From DATLGB01 sp038258425 (GTDB taxonomy: Bacteria > Actinomycetota > Thermoleophilia > Solirubrobacterales > Solirubrobacteraceae), in NCBI GenBank assembly GCA_038258425.1, contig JBBSPV010000034.1, positions 1 to 42,847 on the forward strand: a DNA stretch of 42,847 bases, in the 5' to 3' direction. Position 1 is the stretch's first letter. The number at the start of each line of letters is the position of its first letter. Positions 29,477-37,399 of the stretch are shown one piece after another. A program made the position numbers and the translations under genes. The notes under the pieces are model-generated. The model did no database searches. It worked only from the letters and a program-made list of their open reading frames with translations, and had not been told where the DNA came from.

Positions 29477-30225
29477 CGGGTGCTCCCGGTCGTGGGCACG
29501 GTGCCGCCGGCAGCGGTGGCCGGCGTGGTCGCGACCGGCTCGGTCGGCGGCGCGTCCGCGGTGGCGCCGTTCGTCGCGCCCTCCTGCTCGGGCAGGACGA
29601 AGGTCGTGGCCCCGACCTCGGCGAGGATCCGCGGGAAGCCGCCGTGCTCGTCGTCGGGCGTGAGCTTGACCGAGTCGATCGTCACGAGCCGTCCCGTGAC
29701 GCTCACGCGCCGGTTGCCGGCCTTCACGAAGGCGCGCAGCCGGTGCATGAAGTTCCCGAGGTCGAAGTAGCCGCCGGAGAACGTGAACTTGAACGGCACC
29801 ACGGGCAGGCCGGCCGGGCCGACCGTCGCCCCGGGCGGCAGCGTCCCGGCCGCCGAGGCGTCCGAGCCAGTCGCCGCCGAGCTCGCCGCGCCGCCGTCGG
29901 CGTCGACGTCGATGGCGTCGAAGTGCACGTCGGCGCCCTTGGCGGCGAGGCTGAGCTGGTACAGCAGCGTGCGGGTGTCGTCGTCGGAGGGGACGGCCTT
30001 GCCGAGCCGCAGGACGGTCGCGTAGTCGCGCCCGTAGCCGGCCCTGGCGGCCCGGTTGGCGGCGAGCTGTCGGCGGGCGGTGTCCAGGCGCTTGTGCTGC
30101 GCCGCGATCCTCGCGTCCAGGTCGGCGCGCTCGGCCTGCTTGGGGGCGAGCACGAAGTGCTGGAAGCCGAAGGCGGCGAGCAGCGCGAGGACGATCCCGA
30201 GCACGACGGGACGGCTGACGCTCAC
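29473..30225 (-). CDS. pilO: PilO-like pilus assembly protein
   Basis: 250-aa bitopic protein: N-terminal helix PVVLGIVLALLAAFGFQHFVLAP, a coiled-coil (QAERADLDARIAAQHKRLDTARRQLAA), then a ferredoxin-like domain with PFKFTFSGGYFDLGNFMHRLRAF and VSVTGRLVTIDSVKL, the typical PilO/GspM pattern. GTG 30225 overlaps the pilN stop (GTGA), so the two are coupled. It forms the inner-membrane alignment complex with PilM and PilN. Confidence 0.85.
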   Translation of the reverse strand: MSVSRPVVLGIVLALLAAFGFQHFVLAPKQAERADLDARIAAQHKRLDTARRQLAANRAARAGYGRDYATVLRLGKAVPSDDDTRTLLYQLSLAAKGADVHFDAIDVDADGGAASSAATGSDASAAGTLPPGATVGPAGLPVVPFKFTFSGGYFDLGNFMHRLRAFVKAGNRRVSVTGRLVTIDSVKLTPDDEHGGFPRILAEVGATTFVLPEQEGATNGATADAPPTEPVATTPATAAGGTVPTTGSTR

Positions 30226-31067
30226 GGGGTGGCTCCCGTCGTGGCCGCGGCGGTCGTGGTGCCCGACGTCGTCGCGGGGGTCGCGCCGGGCGTCGGGCTG
30301 CCCGACGCGGACGGCGTCGCCGAGGGCGTCGCGGACGCGGCGGCCCCGGCCGCCGCGGCGGGCGTGGCGGCCGCGGGATCGTTGACCGTGGCCGCCTGGG
30401 GCACGCTCGAGTGCTCGAAGAAGACGACGACCTCGAAGTGCGGCGCGCGGCTGGCCGGGCAGAGGACGGAGGACGTGTGCTTCGGATCGGCGCCGGAGGC
30501 GGCGGCGCCCTGCGTGCCGGCCTCGTCGTCGGCGGACTTGGCCAGCGACACGCGGGTCACCCCGCGCACCGCCCGCAGGCGCGCCATGAGCACCGCGACG
30601 CTGCGCTGCGAGGGAGCGCACCCGTTGAGCTCCAGCGCTGGGGCCGAGACGGCGGAGCGCAGTGGATTCTCGCCGCCGCCGGCGTCGGCGCTCGTGCTGC
30701 CGACGAGCTCGGAGAGATGGACGTTGGCCGGCAGCGCGCGGGTGAGATCCGCGAGCGTGCGGTCCCACGCGAAGCGGGAGCGGGCGAGCCCGCGCACGGT
30801 CTCCACGCGGCTCTCGGCGAGCTTGGCGAAGTCGGCGTAGCCGCGCAGCGCCCCGGCCTGCTGCTCGACGACCGTGGCCTGGCTCGTGACGGACGCGAGC
30901 TCGGCCCGGCGGTCCTCGATGCCGCTCGCGGCGAGCACCGAGAGCGCCACGGCCACGACGGCCAGCGCGAGCGCGGCGAGCACCGCGTAGGCGCCGACGG
31001 GCCGGTCGGCCGGCGCCGACACGACGGTTGGGCGCTGCTCGTCCGGAAGCAGGTTCACTGGCCTCAC
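30222..31067 (-). CDS. pilN: PilN-like pilus assembly protein
   Basis: 281-aa protein beginning RPVNLLPDEQRP, the conserved PilN N-terminal motif that binds PilM, then helix YAVLAALALAVVAVALSVLAA, a coiled coil and a ferredoxin-like domain (PANVHLSELVGS and so on). A low-complexity Ala/Thr/Pro tail follows. GTG 31067 was chosen, not the upstream ATG at 31091: a FliA/WhiG-type promoter ends eight bases before it, and PilN proteins start at this motif. The mRNA would be leaderless. Confidence 0.88.
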   Translation of the reverse strand: MRPVNLLPDEQRPTVVSAPADRPVGAYAVLAALALAVVAVALSVLAASGIEDRRAELASVTSQATVVEQQAGALRGYADFAKLAESRVETVRGLARSRFAWDRTLADLTRALPANVHLSELVGSTSADAGGGENPLRSAVSAPALELNGCAPSQRSVAVLMARLRAVRGVTRVSLAKSADDEAGTQGAAASGADPKHTSSVLCPASRAPHFEVVVFFEHSSVPQAATVNDPAAATPAAAAGAAASATPSATPSASGSPTPGATPATTSGTTTAAATTGATP

Positions 31068-31075
31068 GTCCGCGA

Positions 31076-31103
31076 TGATCGGCACTCCCACGGCCTTCTT
31101 GAG
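31076..31103 (-). promoter_or_regulatory. WhiG/FliA-type promoter of pilNO
   Basis: Minus strand CTCAAG (31098-31103), 14 bases, GCCGATCA (31076-31083), eight bases to the pilN GTG. Both boxes are identical to those of the pilM promoter. Confidence 0.75.
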
Positions 31104-31160
31104 GTCCTGGGGAGGCGTCCGGGAGCCGCGTGGGCTCCGGCCCGGTCGCCGGGTCCGGCG

Positions 31161-31922
31161 CTAGGCGAAGGTCTGCAGGTACCAGGTGACGACGGTCGCG
31201 CCCGCGTAGAGCGCGACGAGGCCGCCCAGCGCGAGGAACGGGCCGAACGGGATGGCCGTCCTGCGCCCCGCCTCCCCGCCCTTGCGCGCGATGACGACGA
31301 GGCCGACGACCGTGCCGGTGACGAGGGCCACGGCCATCGCCGCTCCGACGTCACGGCCGAGATAGAGCCCCAGCACGCCGGCGAGCTTGACGTCGCCCAT
31401 GCCCATGCCACCCGGATAGGCGAGCGCGGCGACGAACAGCACGCCGAAGGCGGCGGCGGCGCCGATCAGGTGCTCGGCGAGCCCGTCGCGGTCGAAGCTC
31501 AGGATGAGTGCGAGGCCGAGGATCGCCGCCGGGCCGGTGATTTTGTTGGGGATGATCCGGTGGTCGAGGTCGATGAACGCGCACGGGATGAGCACGAGCA
31601 CGAGCGCGAAGCCGAGCCACACGTCCCCGTCGACGCCGAGCGTGAGCGGGACGAGCGCCAGGCACAGCGCGGTGAGCGCCTCCACGGCCGGGTAGCGGGC
31701 CGCGATCGGCGCCCGGCAGTGCCGGCAGCGACCGCGCAGCAGGAACCAGGAGACGACGGGGATGTTGTCCCACGGCCTGATCGGCGTGCCGCAGCCCGGG
31801 CAGTGCGAGGGCGGCCGCACGACGGACTCGCCCCGCGGCAGCCGCCAGATGACGACGTTGAGGAAGGAGCCGAGCACCCCTCCGGCGAGGGCGGCGAGGA
31901 GGGTGGCGGCTGCGAGGCTCAC
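31161..31922 (-). CDS. pilD: Type IV prepilin peptidase/methylase
   Basis: 253-aa A24 aspartic protease with about eight membrane helices. The cytoplasmic zinc loop has two CxxC pairs (HCPGCGTPI and GRCRHCRAPI). The catalytic aspartates lie in FIDLDHRIIPNK and GMGMGDVKL (GxGD). It cleaves prepilin leaders before the +1 residue and may N-methylate it. GTG 31922 starts 19 bases after the pilM stop, in the pilMD unit. Confidence 0.95.
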   Translation of the reverse strand: MSLAAATLLAALAGGVLGSFLNVVIWRLPRGESVVRPPSHCPGCGTPIRPWDNIPVVSWFLLRGRCRHCRAPIAARYPAVEALTALCLALVPLTLGVDGDVWLGFALVLVLIPCAFIDLDHRIIPNKITGPAAILGLALILSFDRDGLAEHLIGAAAAFGVLFVAALAYPGGMGMGDVKLAGVLGLYLGRDVGAAMAVALVTGTVVGLVVIARKGGEAGRRTAIPFGPFLALGGLVALYAGATVVTWYLQTFA

Positions 31923-31941
31923 GGGTACCCGTCCAGACGGC

Positions 31942-32985
31942 TCAGGCCTCGCGCGCCAGACCGGCGGCGATGGCGAGGCTGGGCGCGGGCGCGTCGACGC
32001 CCTCCGCGCGCGCGACGACGCGCGGCTTCACCGGAAGGTCGAGGCTCTCCGACAGCGCGGCCGCGAAGCCGTCGATGGCGGTCGCGGGCCCCGAGAGCAC
32101 GCAGCGGCGCACGGCCTCGTCCTGCTGGGCGCGGTAGAAGTTCAGGGTGTTGCGCACGACGTCGGCGAGCTCGTGGACGCCGGCGACGAGCGCGGCGCGG
32201 GCCGCCGCGACGACCTCGGGGTCGCCCTCCATCGCCTCGACCGGGCGCTCGAGCCCGACGTGGCGCAGCCACTGGCCGGCGTGCTCGAGGGTGAGCCCGC
32301 GGCCGTCCGCGAGCGTCTGCACGATCGCGTCCAGCCCGCCCGCGGAGGCCCGGGTGAACAGGCAGTCGGCGCCGTGGGCGACCGCGACGTTCGTGAGTCC
32401 CGCGGGGCTCACGTACAGCACCCCCTCCCCCGCGTCGGCGGCCGGGTCGGCGAGGCAGCGCACGAGGGCGAAGGCGGAGAGGTCGATGCCGGCGACCTCG
32501 AGCCCGGCGCCGCGCACGGCGTACGCGACGCGCTCGACCATCTCGCGGCGGACGGCGACGACGACGACGCGCAGGCGCGGGCCGCCGGGCGTGGCGACGA
32601 CACCGAGGCTCTGATGGTCCAGGACGGCCTCGCCCACGGGGATGGGGATGTGCGTGGGCGCCTCGGCCTCGACCGCGGCGGCGACCGCCCGCGGGTCCTC
32701 CAGGACCGGCAGGTGCAGCGTGCGGACCACGACGCGCTGGTTGGCGATCCCCAGCCGGACCCGGGACGGCAGGCCGCTGCCGTCCCACAGCGCGCGGACG
32801 GCCTCGGTCAGCGCGGCCGAGTCGGCGACCTCGCCGTCGCGCAGCACGCCCGGGGCGAGCGGCGCCACGACGCCGCGCTGGACGGTGGCCACGCCGTTGA
32901 CGTGCACCTCGGCCGCCGCGAGGTGCGCCGGGTCGAGGTCGAGCCCGGCGAGGGCGGGGGCCTTCTTGCGCAGCCGGAGAGCCAT
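31942..32985 (-). CDS. pilM: PilM-like actin-fold pilus assembly protein
   Basis: 347-aa actin-like ATPase-fold protein: LAGLDLDPAHLAAAEVHVNG forms the first phosphate loop; VRLGIANQRVVVRTL, VVVVAVRREMVERV and AGIDLSAFALVR follow the PilM order; the end has VLSGPATAIDGFAAALSESL. It binds the PilN N terminus inside the membrane and links it to the assembly motor. The start at 32985 is set by the promoter whose -10 ends seven bases upstream. Confidence 0.9.
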   Translation of the reverse strand: MALRLRKKAPALAGLDLDPAHLAAAEVHVNGVATVQRGVVAPLAPGVLRDGEVADSAALTEAVRALWDGSGLPSRVRLGIANQRVVVRTLHLPVLEDPRAVAAAVEAEAPTHIPIPVGEAVLDHQSLGVVATPGGPRLRVVVVAVRREMVERVAYAVRGAGLEVAGIDLSAFALVRCLADPAADAGEGVLYVSPAGLTNVAVAHGADCLFTRASAGGLDAIVQTLADGRGLTLEHAGQWLRHVGLERPVEAMEGDPEVVAAARAALVAGVHELADVVRNTLNFYRAQQDEAVRRCVLSGPATAIDGFAAALSESLDLPVKPRVVARAEGVDAPAPSLAIAAGLAREA

Positions 32986-32992
32986 GGGCCGG

Positions 32993-33020
32993 TGATCGGC
33001 CTTCGAGCGCCCGGCTTGAG
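32993..33020 (-). promoter_or_regulatory. WhiG/FliA-type promoter of pilMD
   Basis: Minus strand CTCAAG (33015-33020), 14 bases, GCCGATCA (32993-33000), seven bases to the pilM ATG. It fills the 37-bp gap after the PilX-like gene. The -10 matches the Streptomyces WhiG consensus GCCGATAA in seven of eight bases. Confidence 0.78.
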
Positions 33021-33022
33021 CG

Positions 33023-34639
33023 TCAGCGCGCGGGCACCTGCTCGTTGGTGCGCAGCACGCGCCAGGCGGCGTTGACGGGGTCCAGGAAGAACGGCGGGTT
33101 GCGGTACAGCAGCCGGTCATCGTAGTTGTAGTCCTTCGTGTAGCCCGTGCGGTAGCTCGAGTTCGACGTTCCGACCGGACCGCGGTACTTCTGGGCGATG
33201 GCGCCGACGACCGTGAGCCTGCCGAAGCCGGTGCCGCAGTCGTGGTTGTCGACGGTGAAGGAGTGCTGCAGCGAGAGCAGGGCGGCCTGGATCTTCACCG
33301 TGGTCATCGACCCGGCCAGGTTGCCCGCCGAGGAGCCGCACCTGCTGTTGTCCACCGGGTGGTAGACGCGAACGAAGTTGTCGGCGATCAGGCCGGCGAC
33401 GGCGTCGGAGCCGGCGATCTGCGTCACGTCGCCGTCGACCACGACGTCCTTGGCGCTCGCGATGGTCAGGTCCTTGCCGTAGGTGCCCTTGACGAAGACG
33501 TTCGCGCAGCCGTCGGGCTCCGTGTAGGTCTGCTCGGCCGGGATCTGCGTCGAGCCGCAGCCACTGCCCGTGCCCGAGGTGCGGGTGTTGACGTAGATCA
33601 ACCCGTTGTCCGGCCACGGCAGGGTCTTCGGGCTGCCACCGTTGACCTGGGCGTTGGTCACCGTGTAGCGGTCCGTGCTGCCGTCGAGCACGATCGTGGT
33701 CGTGCCGGCGAACGTGTTGGCGGCCAGGGAGCTCGTCTTGAGCTCGGCGTTGGTGGCCGGCATGGTCACCGTCGGCTGGGCGTAGCGGAAGGCGCCCGTG
33801 AAGTTCGGGGTCGTGCCGGCGCACGCGGGCCGCCAGCCCGGGCTCGGCGAGCCGGTCGCCCTGGTGTCCTCGTTCTGCGAGCTCTCGACGCTGTCGTTGC
33901 CGTTGCGGCCGAAGGTCGGGGTGCCGCAGATGTAGAGCGAGTCGTTGGAGTGCAGCGGGCCGTTGATCGCGTCGCCGGGGGCGAACTGGATCTCGGAGCA
34001 GCTCGACCCGCGGGCGGACCGGTAGCGGTTGCCGCAGTTCGCGTTCGCGTAGGCGACGGAGCCGGCCGGGTAGGCGATCGGGTCGAAGGTCTCGAAGTCG
34101 GTGAAGTAGAGGAAGTCGAGGAAGCGCGCGCGGCGGAACTGCGCGACGACCGAGCGCTTGAGGCCCCGGTACCGGCCCGTCGCCCGGATCCGGAACGTCC
34201 CGGAGGCCTTGTCGAGCATGCTGCCGTCGGGGTCGGCCTTCTCGCACTGCCCGCGGTCCTTGGCGGGCAGCAGCTCCAGCGTGTACTGCGCGGTGGAGCC
34301 GGTGAGCTGGCGCCAGCGGCGCGGATCGCTGCCCGTGCCGTCCCAGGCCTGGTTGACCGGTGCCGGCGTGCCCGGCGCGACCTCGGGCACGTCCGTGCAC
34401 TTGGCCCAGTAGGCGTTGTCTCCGGAGAGCTTGGAGCCGTACCAGTTGATCCCGGCCTCCGCAGCGGCGTACGCCTGCTTGCGGTCGCGGGCGGTCGCGG
34501 AGGTCCCGATCTCGCCGCGGGCGGAGCCGAACGCGGCGACGCCGAGGATCGTGGCCACGAGCAGGGCCCCCATGACGAGCGGCATGGTGAAGCCGTCCTG
34601 ACCGCGCAGGCACCGCTCGAGGCGTTCCGTCAGATGCAT
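33023..34639 (-). CDS. PilX-like pilus-associated protein
   Basis: 538-aa protein with a class III-type start: RCLRGQDGFTMPLVMGALLVATILGVAAF, glycine then Phe at the predicted cleavage site but no Glu at +5, followed by SARGEIGTSATARDRKQAYAAAEAGINWY, the PilX N-terminal motif (AAAEAG). The large C-terminal region is rich in Ser, Thr, Gly and Cys with beta-sheet character, likely an exposed tip or adhesin domain. The start overlaps the PilW-like stop by ten bases. Confidence 0.75.
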   Translation of the reverse strand: MHLTERLERCLRGQDGFTMPLVMGALLVATILGVAAFGSARGEIGTSATARDRKQAYAAAEAGINWYGSKLSGDNAYWAKCTDVPEVAPGTPAPVNQAWDGTGSDPRRWRQLTGSTAQYTLELLPAKDRGQCEKADPDGSMLDKASGTFRIRATGRYRGLKRSVVAQFRRARFLDFLYFTDFETFDPIAYPAGSVAYANANCGNRYRSARGSSCSEIQFAPGDAINGPLHSNDSLYICGTPTFGRNGNDSVESSQNEDTRATGSPSPGWRPACAGTTPNFTGAFRYAQPTVTMPATNAELKTSSLAANTFAGTTTIVLDGSTDRYTVTNAQVNGGSPKTLPWPDNGLIYVNTRTSGTGSGCGSTQIPAEQTYTEPDGCANVFVKGTYGKDLTIASAKDVVVDGDVTQIAGSDAVAGLIADNFVRVYHPVDNSRCGSSAGNLAGSMTTVKIQAALLSLQHSFTVDNHDCGTGFGRLTVVGAIAQKYRGPVGTSNSSYRTGYTKDYNYDDRLLYRNPPFFLDPVNAAWRVLRTNEQVPAR

Positions 34640-35298
34640 GTCGGCACCGGGCTTCCGTCGGGGTCGGTGAGCCGGACGACGACGTCGTCCTGGAGGGTCG
34701 TCTGGCGCGTGCCGTCCTGGCGGCCGGCCGGGTTGGCCTGCAGCGTCACGGCGATCTTCGCCACGCGGGTGAGGCTGTCCGTCGACAGGGGCGTCACGAG
34801 CGGCACGGTGGCCAGCTCGGGCGCCGTCGACGTGTAGGCGTAGTAGCGGAAGACCGGCGTGGCGCCGCTCTGGGCGAGGTCGGTGGCGAGCGTCCGCGTG
34901 GTCGGCGCGCTCAGGAAGGAGGGCGGCGAGCCCGAGCCCTGCCAGCGCGTGTCCGTGAGCTCGCCCGTGGCGGCGTCCAGGGCGATCGTGTGCTTCTCGA
35001 TCGCCGTCGTCCCGTCCCCGAAGTCGGCGTAGAAGGTCACGGACGTCGGCCCGGCCGCGACGATCGGCGCGGTCCCGAGCCCCGTGTTGGGCAGGCAGAC
35101 CTGCGAGCGCAGCGAGCGCACCACGGCGTCCATGGCGGCGCGGCCCTGCTGGAGCGCGACCGTGCGCCGCTGGACCTCGTCGTTGTGCTGCGTGGCGTTG
35201 ACGAGCAGCGTCACCGTGGCGCCGGTGATCATCAGCCCGATGAGGATGGCCAGCAGCAGCTCGGGCAGCGACTGGCCGCTCTCGCCCCGCAGCCTCAC
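34630..35298 (-). CDS. PilW-like minor prepilin
   Basis: 222-aa prepilin: a short basic leader RLRGESG, cleavage site before QSLPELLLAILIGLMITGATVTLL with Glu at +5, then a helix with HNDEVQRRTVALQQGRAAMDAVVRSLRSQV, the PilW/GspJ-type pattern, and a beta-rich C-terminal domain ending SPVPTCI. GTG 35298 overlaps the upstream PilV-like stop (GTGA) and has GGGAGG just before it. Confidence 0.82.
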   Translation of the reverse strand: MRLRGESGQSLPELLLAILIGLMITGATVTLLVNATQHNDEVQRRTVALQQGRAAMDAVVRSLRSQVCLPNTGLGTAPIVAAGPTSVTFYADFGDGTTAIEKHTIALDAATGELTDTRWQGSGSPPSFLSAPTTRTLATDLAQSGATPVFRYYAYTSTAPELATVPLVTPLSTDSLTRVAKIAVTLQANPAGRQDGTRQTTLQDDVVVRLTDPDGSPVPTCI

Positions 35299-36605
35299 GT
35301 GCACCTCCCGCTCACGACCGTGTCGAGCGAGACGGTCTTGAAGGCCGGCGAGGTGTTGGCCAGCGTGCCCGTGCGCGAGTTGGAGCCGTCGTCGACGCAT
35401 GCCTGGTAGGTCCCGAAGGGCACGGCGACGGCCGGCGTGCCGACGGTCTTGGAGATCGACGTCTTGGCCACGGCGTGGTCCTGCCGGGTCGTGCAGCCGG
35501 GGTCCGTCGGGGTCAGGAGCACGTGCTTGACGTTCGAGAGGCTCGTCCTGGAGGTGAAGGACGCGCTCGGGACCAGGACCTTCGTCGTGGCCGCGGCGCC
35601 CGGATCGACCGGCACGAGGTTCGCCGTCGCGCCGGCGGCCGTGTACTTCGCCGGATCGTTGGCGGCGCAGCCGCCGGCGTACACGCTGTAGCCGTCCTCG
35701 AAGGGGAACAAGCCCGCGTCGGCCATGGCGGCGTCGCCCGCCGGCAGGGCCGAGCGCGTCACGAACGAGCCCGTCTGGTTCGGGATGCCCGAGTTCGCGA
35801 CGGTCAGCTCGATCGCCGTCGCCGACACCGTGGCCCCGGCCGCGGTGGTCGTCTCGAAGCTCGCGTCGACGCGGGCGGCGCGGTCGTAGAACTGGTCCGC
35901 GGTGGAGTTGACCTGGCCGGCGGTGATCTGGCCCGAGACGGCCACGTCCTGGGTCCCGGACTTGTCCACGTACCCGGGGGTGTTCAGGCGCACCGTGTAG
36001 GCGCCGCTGGGGAAGTAGTTGAAGACGGCGCAGCCAGCGCCGTTGGTTCCGCGCGTGGCCGCGCGCGGGCCGCTGACGGTGACCGGCAGGCTGCGCATCG
36101 GACCCGCCGAGCGGTCCTTGACCGGCACCGCGAGGGTGCCGGTGCCGCCGAAGGTCCCGACCTTGGGGGCCACGAGCGAGACGACGCGCACCGGGGCGTT
36201 GCCGACGTCGGTCGCGGGCGCGACGGTCGAGGTGATCTGCAGGTAGTCGGCCTGCCCGCCGCCGTTGGTGCAGGTGACGTCCCCGCCGGTGGCGTCGCTG
36301 AGCCACGTGGCGGTGGAGTCGACGCGGTAGGGGACGCCCGCGACGGTCTCCGCGCGGGTCTTTGGGAACTCCGCGTCGAGCTTGAGCGCCGAGGTCGCCC
36401 GCAGCCGCTCCTGGTCCTGCTCGGCGAGGTCGGCCGCGACGACACGGGCCTTGGACCTCACGGACGTGTCCTGCGCGCCGTCGATGAGGCCGAGCGTCGC
36501 GCCCGTGGCGGCGAGCAGCACGGAGGCGCTGACGACGACCTCCACGAGAGCGATGCCGGCCTCCGGGCGGTGCCGCAGCGTTTCGATGCGCGAGCGCAGG
36601 CTCAT
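35295..36605 (-). CDS. PilV-like minor prepilin, large
   Basis: 436-aa protein with a prepilin leader (HRPEAG), cleavage before IALVEVVVSASVLLAATGATLG with Glu at +5, then DGAQDTSVRSKARVVAADLAEQDQERLRA as the N-terminal helix (PilV/GspI-type). The remainder is an unusually long beta-rich ectodomain, with a carboxypeptidase-regulatory-like segment near GAGCAVFNYFPSGAYTVRLNTPGYVDK. ATG 36605 lies seven bases after a WhiG-type -10. Confidence 0.8.
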   Translation of the reverse strand: MSLRSRIETLRHRPEAGIALVEVVVSASVLLAATGATLGLIDGAQDTSVRSKARVVAADLAEQDQERLRATSALKLDAEFPKTRAETVAGVPYRVDSTATWLSDATGGDVTCTNGGGQADYLQITSTVAPATDVGNAPVRVVSLVAPKVGTFGGTGTLAVPVKDRSAGPMRSLPVTVSGPRAATRGTNGAGCAVFNYFPSGAYTVRLNTPGYVDKSGTQDVAVSGQITAGQVNSTADQFYDRAARVDASFETTTAAGATVSATAIELTVANSGIPNQTGSFVTRSALPAGDAAMADAGLFPFEDGYSVYAGGCAANDPAKYTAAGATANLVPVDPGAAATTKVLVPSASFTSRTSLSNVKHVLLTPTDPGCTTRQDHAVAKTSISKTVGTPAVAVPFGTYQACVDDGSNSRTGTLANTSPAFKTVSLDTVVSGRCT

Positions 36606-36612
36606 GGTCTGG

Positions 36613-36640
36613 TTGTCGGGCGGCGTCGGGCCGGATTGAG
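36613..36640 (-). promoter_or_regulatory. WhiG/FliA-type promoter of pilVWX
   Basis: Minus strand CTCAAT (36635-36640), 14 bases, CCCGACAA (36613-36620), seven bases to the ATG. It keeps the same spacing as the others with one change in the -35 box. Confidence 0.68.
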
Positions 36641-36657
36641 GTGGGTGGACACAAAGA

Positions 36658-36687
36658 CGAAGGGGCGGCCGGATGGCCGCCCCTTCG
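36658..36687 (-). terminator. Rho-independent-type terminator of pilA
   Basis: Perfect 13-bp stem CGAAGGGGCGGCC (36658-36670) with loop GGAT and its complement (36675-36687). On the minus strand it is followed by a T-rich stretch, TCTTTGTGT. It separates the highly expressed pilin gene from pilVWX. Confidence 0.85.
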
Positions 36688-36714
36688 GGAGGAGGAACTA
36701 CGGGGTGGAGCGCG

Positions 36715-37137
36715 CTACCAGGTCTTGCTGGCCGGGCAGCCGCCCTTGGTGGTACCGGTGAAGTTGCAGTTGCGCTTGTCGCCCGTGTCGCTCGAGTGGA
36801 CGATCTGGAACGTGTTACCGGACTTCGAGGTCGCGTCGACCGTGTAGCCCGTCACGCTCTGGCCGGACACCTTCAGCGTCGTCAGGTCGCCCTGCAGGTT
36901 GGTGACGTCGCCCGTGCAGCCGACGTAGGTCTGGTTGTCGGTGAAGCACGACTCCATCTGGGAGACGACGTTGCGGTCGGCCGACTTCGCGGTGGAGTCC
37001 TGACCCTTCGCGCGCTGGCCGAGGAAGGCCGGCAGGGCGATCGCGGCGAGGATGCCGATGATCAGGATGACGACGAGGAGCTCGATCAGGGTGAAGCCCT
37101 TCTCGTCTCGAGCGCGGTTGCGCAGTCGCTGCAGCAT
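36715..37137 (-). CDS. pilA: Type IV major pilin
   Basis: 140-aa class III/type IVa-like pilin. Leader LQRLRNRARDEKG is cut before FTLIELLVVILIIGILAAIALP (Glu at +5), then FLGQRAKGQDSTAKSADRNVVSQMESCF. The C-terminal globular part holds four cysteines (SCF, VGCTG, RNCNF, GGCPAS), giving likely disulfides. ATG 37137 was chosen because GGAGGG lies eight bases upstream; the upstream 37164 ATG has none. A 5' leader of about 167 nt holds a predicted c-di-GMP-I riboswitch. It is the only pil transcript here with its own strong terminator. Confidence 0.95.
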   Translation of the reverse strand: MLQRLRNRARDEKGFTLIELLVVILIIGILAAIALPAFLGQRAKGQDSTAKSADRNVVSQMESCFTDNQTYVGCTGDVTNLQGDLTTLKVSGQSVTGYTVDATSKSGNTFQIVHSSDTGDKRNCNFTGTTKGGCPASKTW

Positions 37138-37204
37138 GAGATGAACCCTCCAGGGGTTGGACAACGGGGTGGGTGGTGGTGATGGCCAGACCCCGCGGCG
37201 TCCT

Positions 37205-37292
37205 CAGGTGAGTGGCCCGGCTCGCTCCCGTGTCGGGAGAGCTCCGTGGCTTTGCGTCTCGCCCTCGCGGGCGATTTGCCGTTGGTCACCTG
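37205..37292 (-). promoter_or_regulatory. Predicted c-di-GMP-I (GEMM-I) riboswitch of pilA
   Basis: On the minus strand P1 pairs CAGGTGA (37286-37292) with TCACCTG (37205-37211). The P2 arm is GGCAAA-TCGCCC, a GCGA tetraloop, GGGCGA, then GACGCAAAGCC. The second arm begins ACGG, has stem CTCCCG/CGGGAG and closes at AGCCGGG. These are the hallmark strings of GEMM-I: GGCAAA, a GNRA loop, GACGCAAAGCC and the CCGGG receptor side. Downstream the leader can form CGGGGT/ACCCCG and an AACCC/GGGTT hairpin enclosing the GGAGGG ribosome site, so translational control is possible. The fold was drawn by eye. Confidence 0.85.
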
Positions 37293-37310
37293 GGTCCTGG
37301 CTTGCCTGGG

Positions 37311-37339
37311 GTATCGACCCCATGGTCAGGTGGCTTGAG
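37311..37339 (-). promoter_or_regulatory. WhiG/FliA-type promoter of pilA
   Basis: Minus strand CTCAAG (37334-37339), 15 bases, GTCGATAC (37311-37318). Transcription would start near 37304, about 12 bases before the riboswitch P1 stem, giving a leader of about 167 nt. Confidence 0.72.
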
Positions 37340-37385
37340 GCGGCCGCCGTCGAACGTCCGTCCACCGGTGCATTGGGCCGCGACC

Positions 37386-37391
37386 TACGCT
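37386..37391 (+). promoter_or_regulatory. -10 element of the 133-aa gene
   Basis: TACGCT eight bases before the ATG at 37400, divergent from the pilA promoter. Same leaderless-type geometry as elsewhere. Confidence 0.4.
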
Positions 37392-37399
37392 GGAGCACG

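Noticed and set aside
34630..36654. Single 674-codon frame covering the PilW-like gene and beyond
   Set aside because: Only its 3' third (from 35298) is the real PilW-like gene; the upstream part is an out-of-frame shadow of the PilV-like gene.
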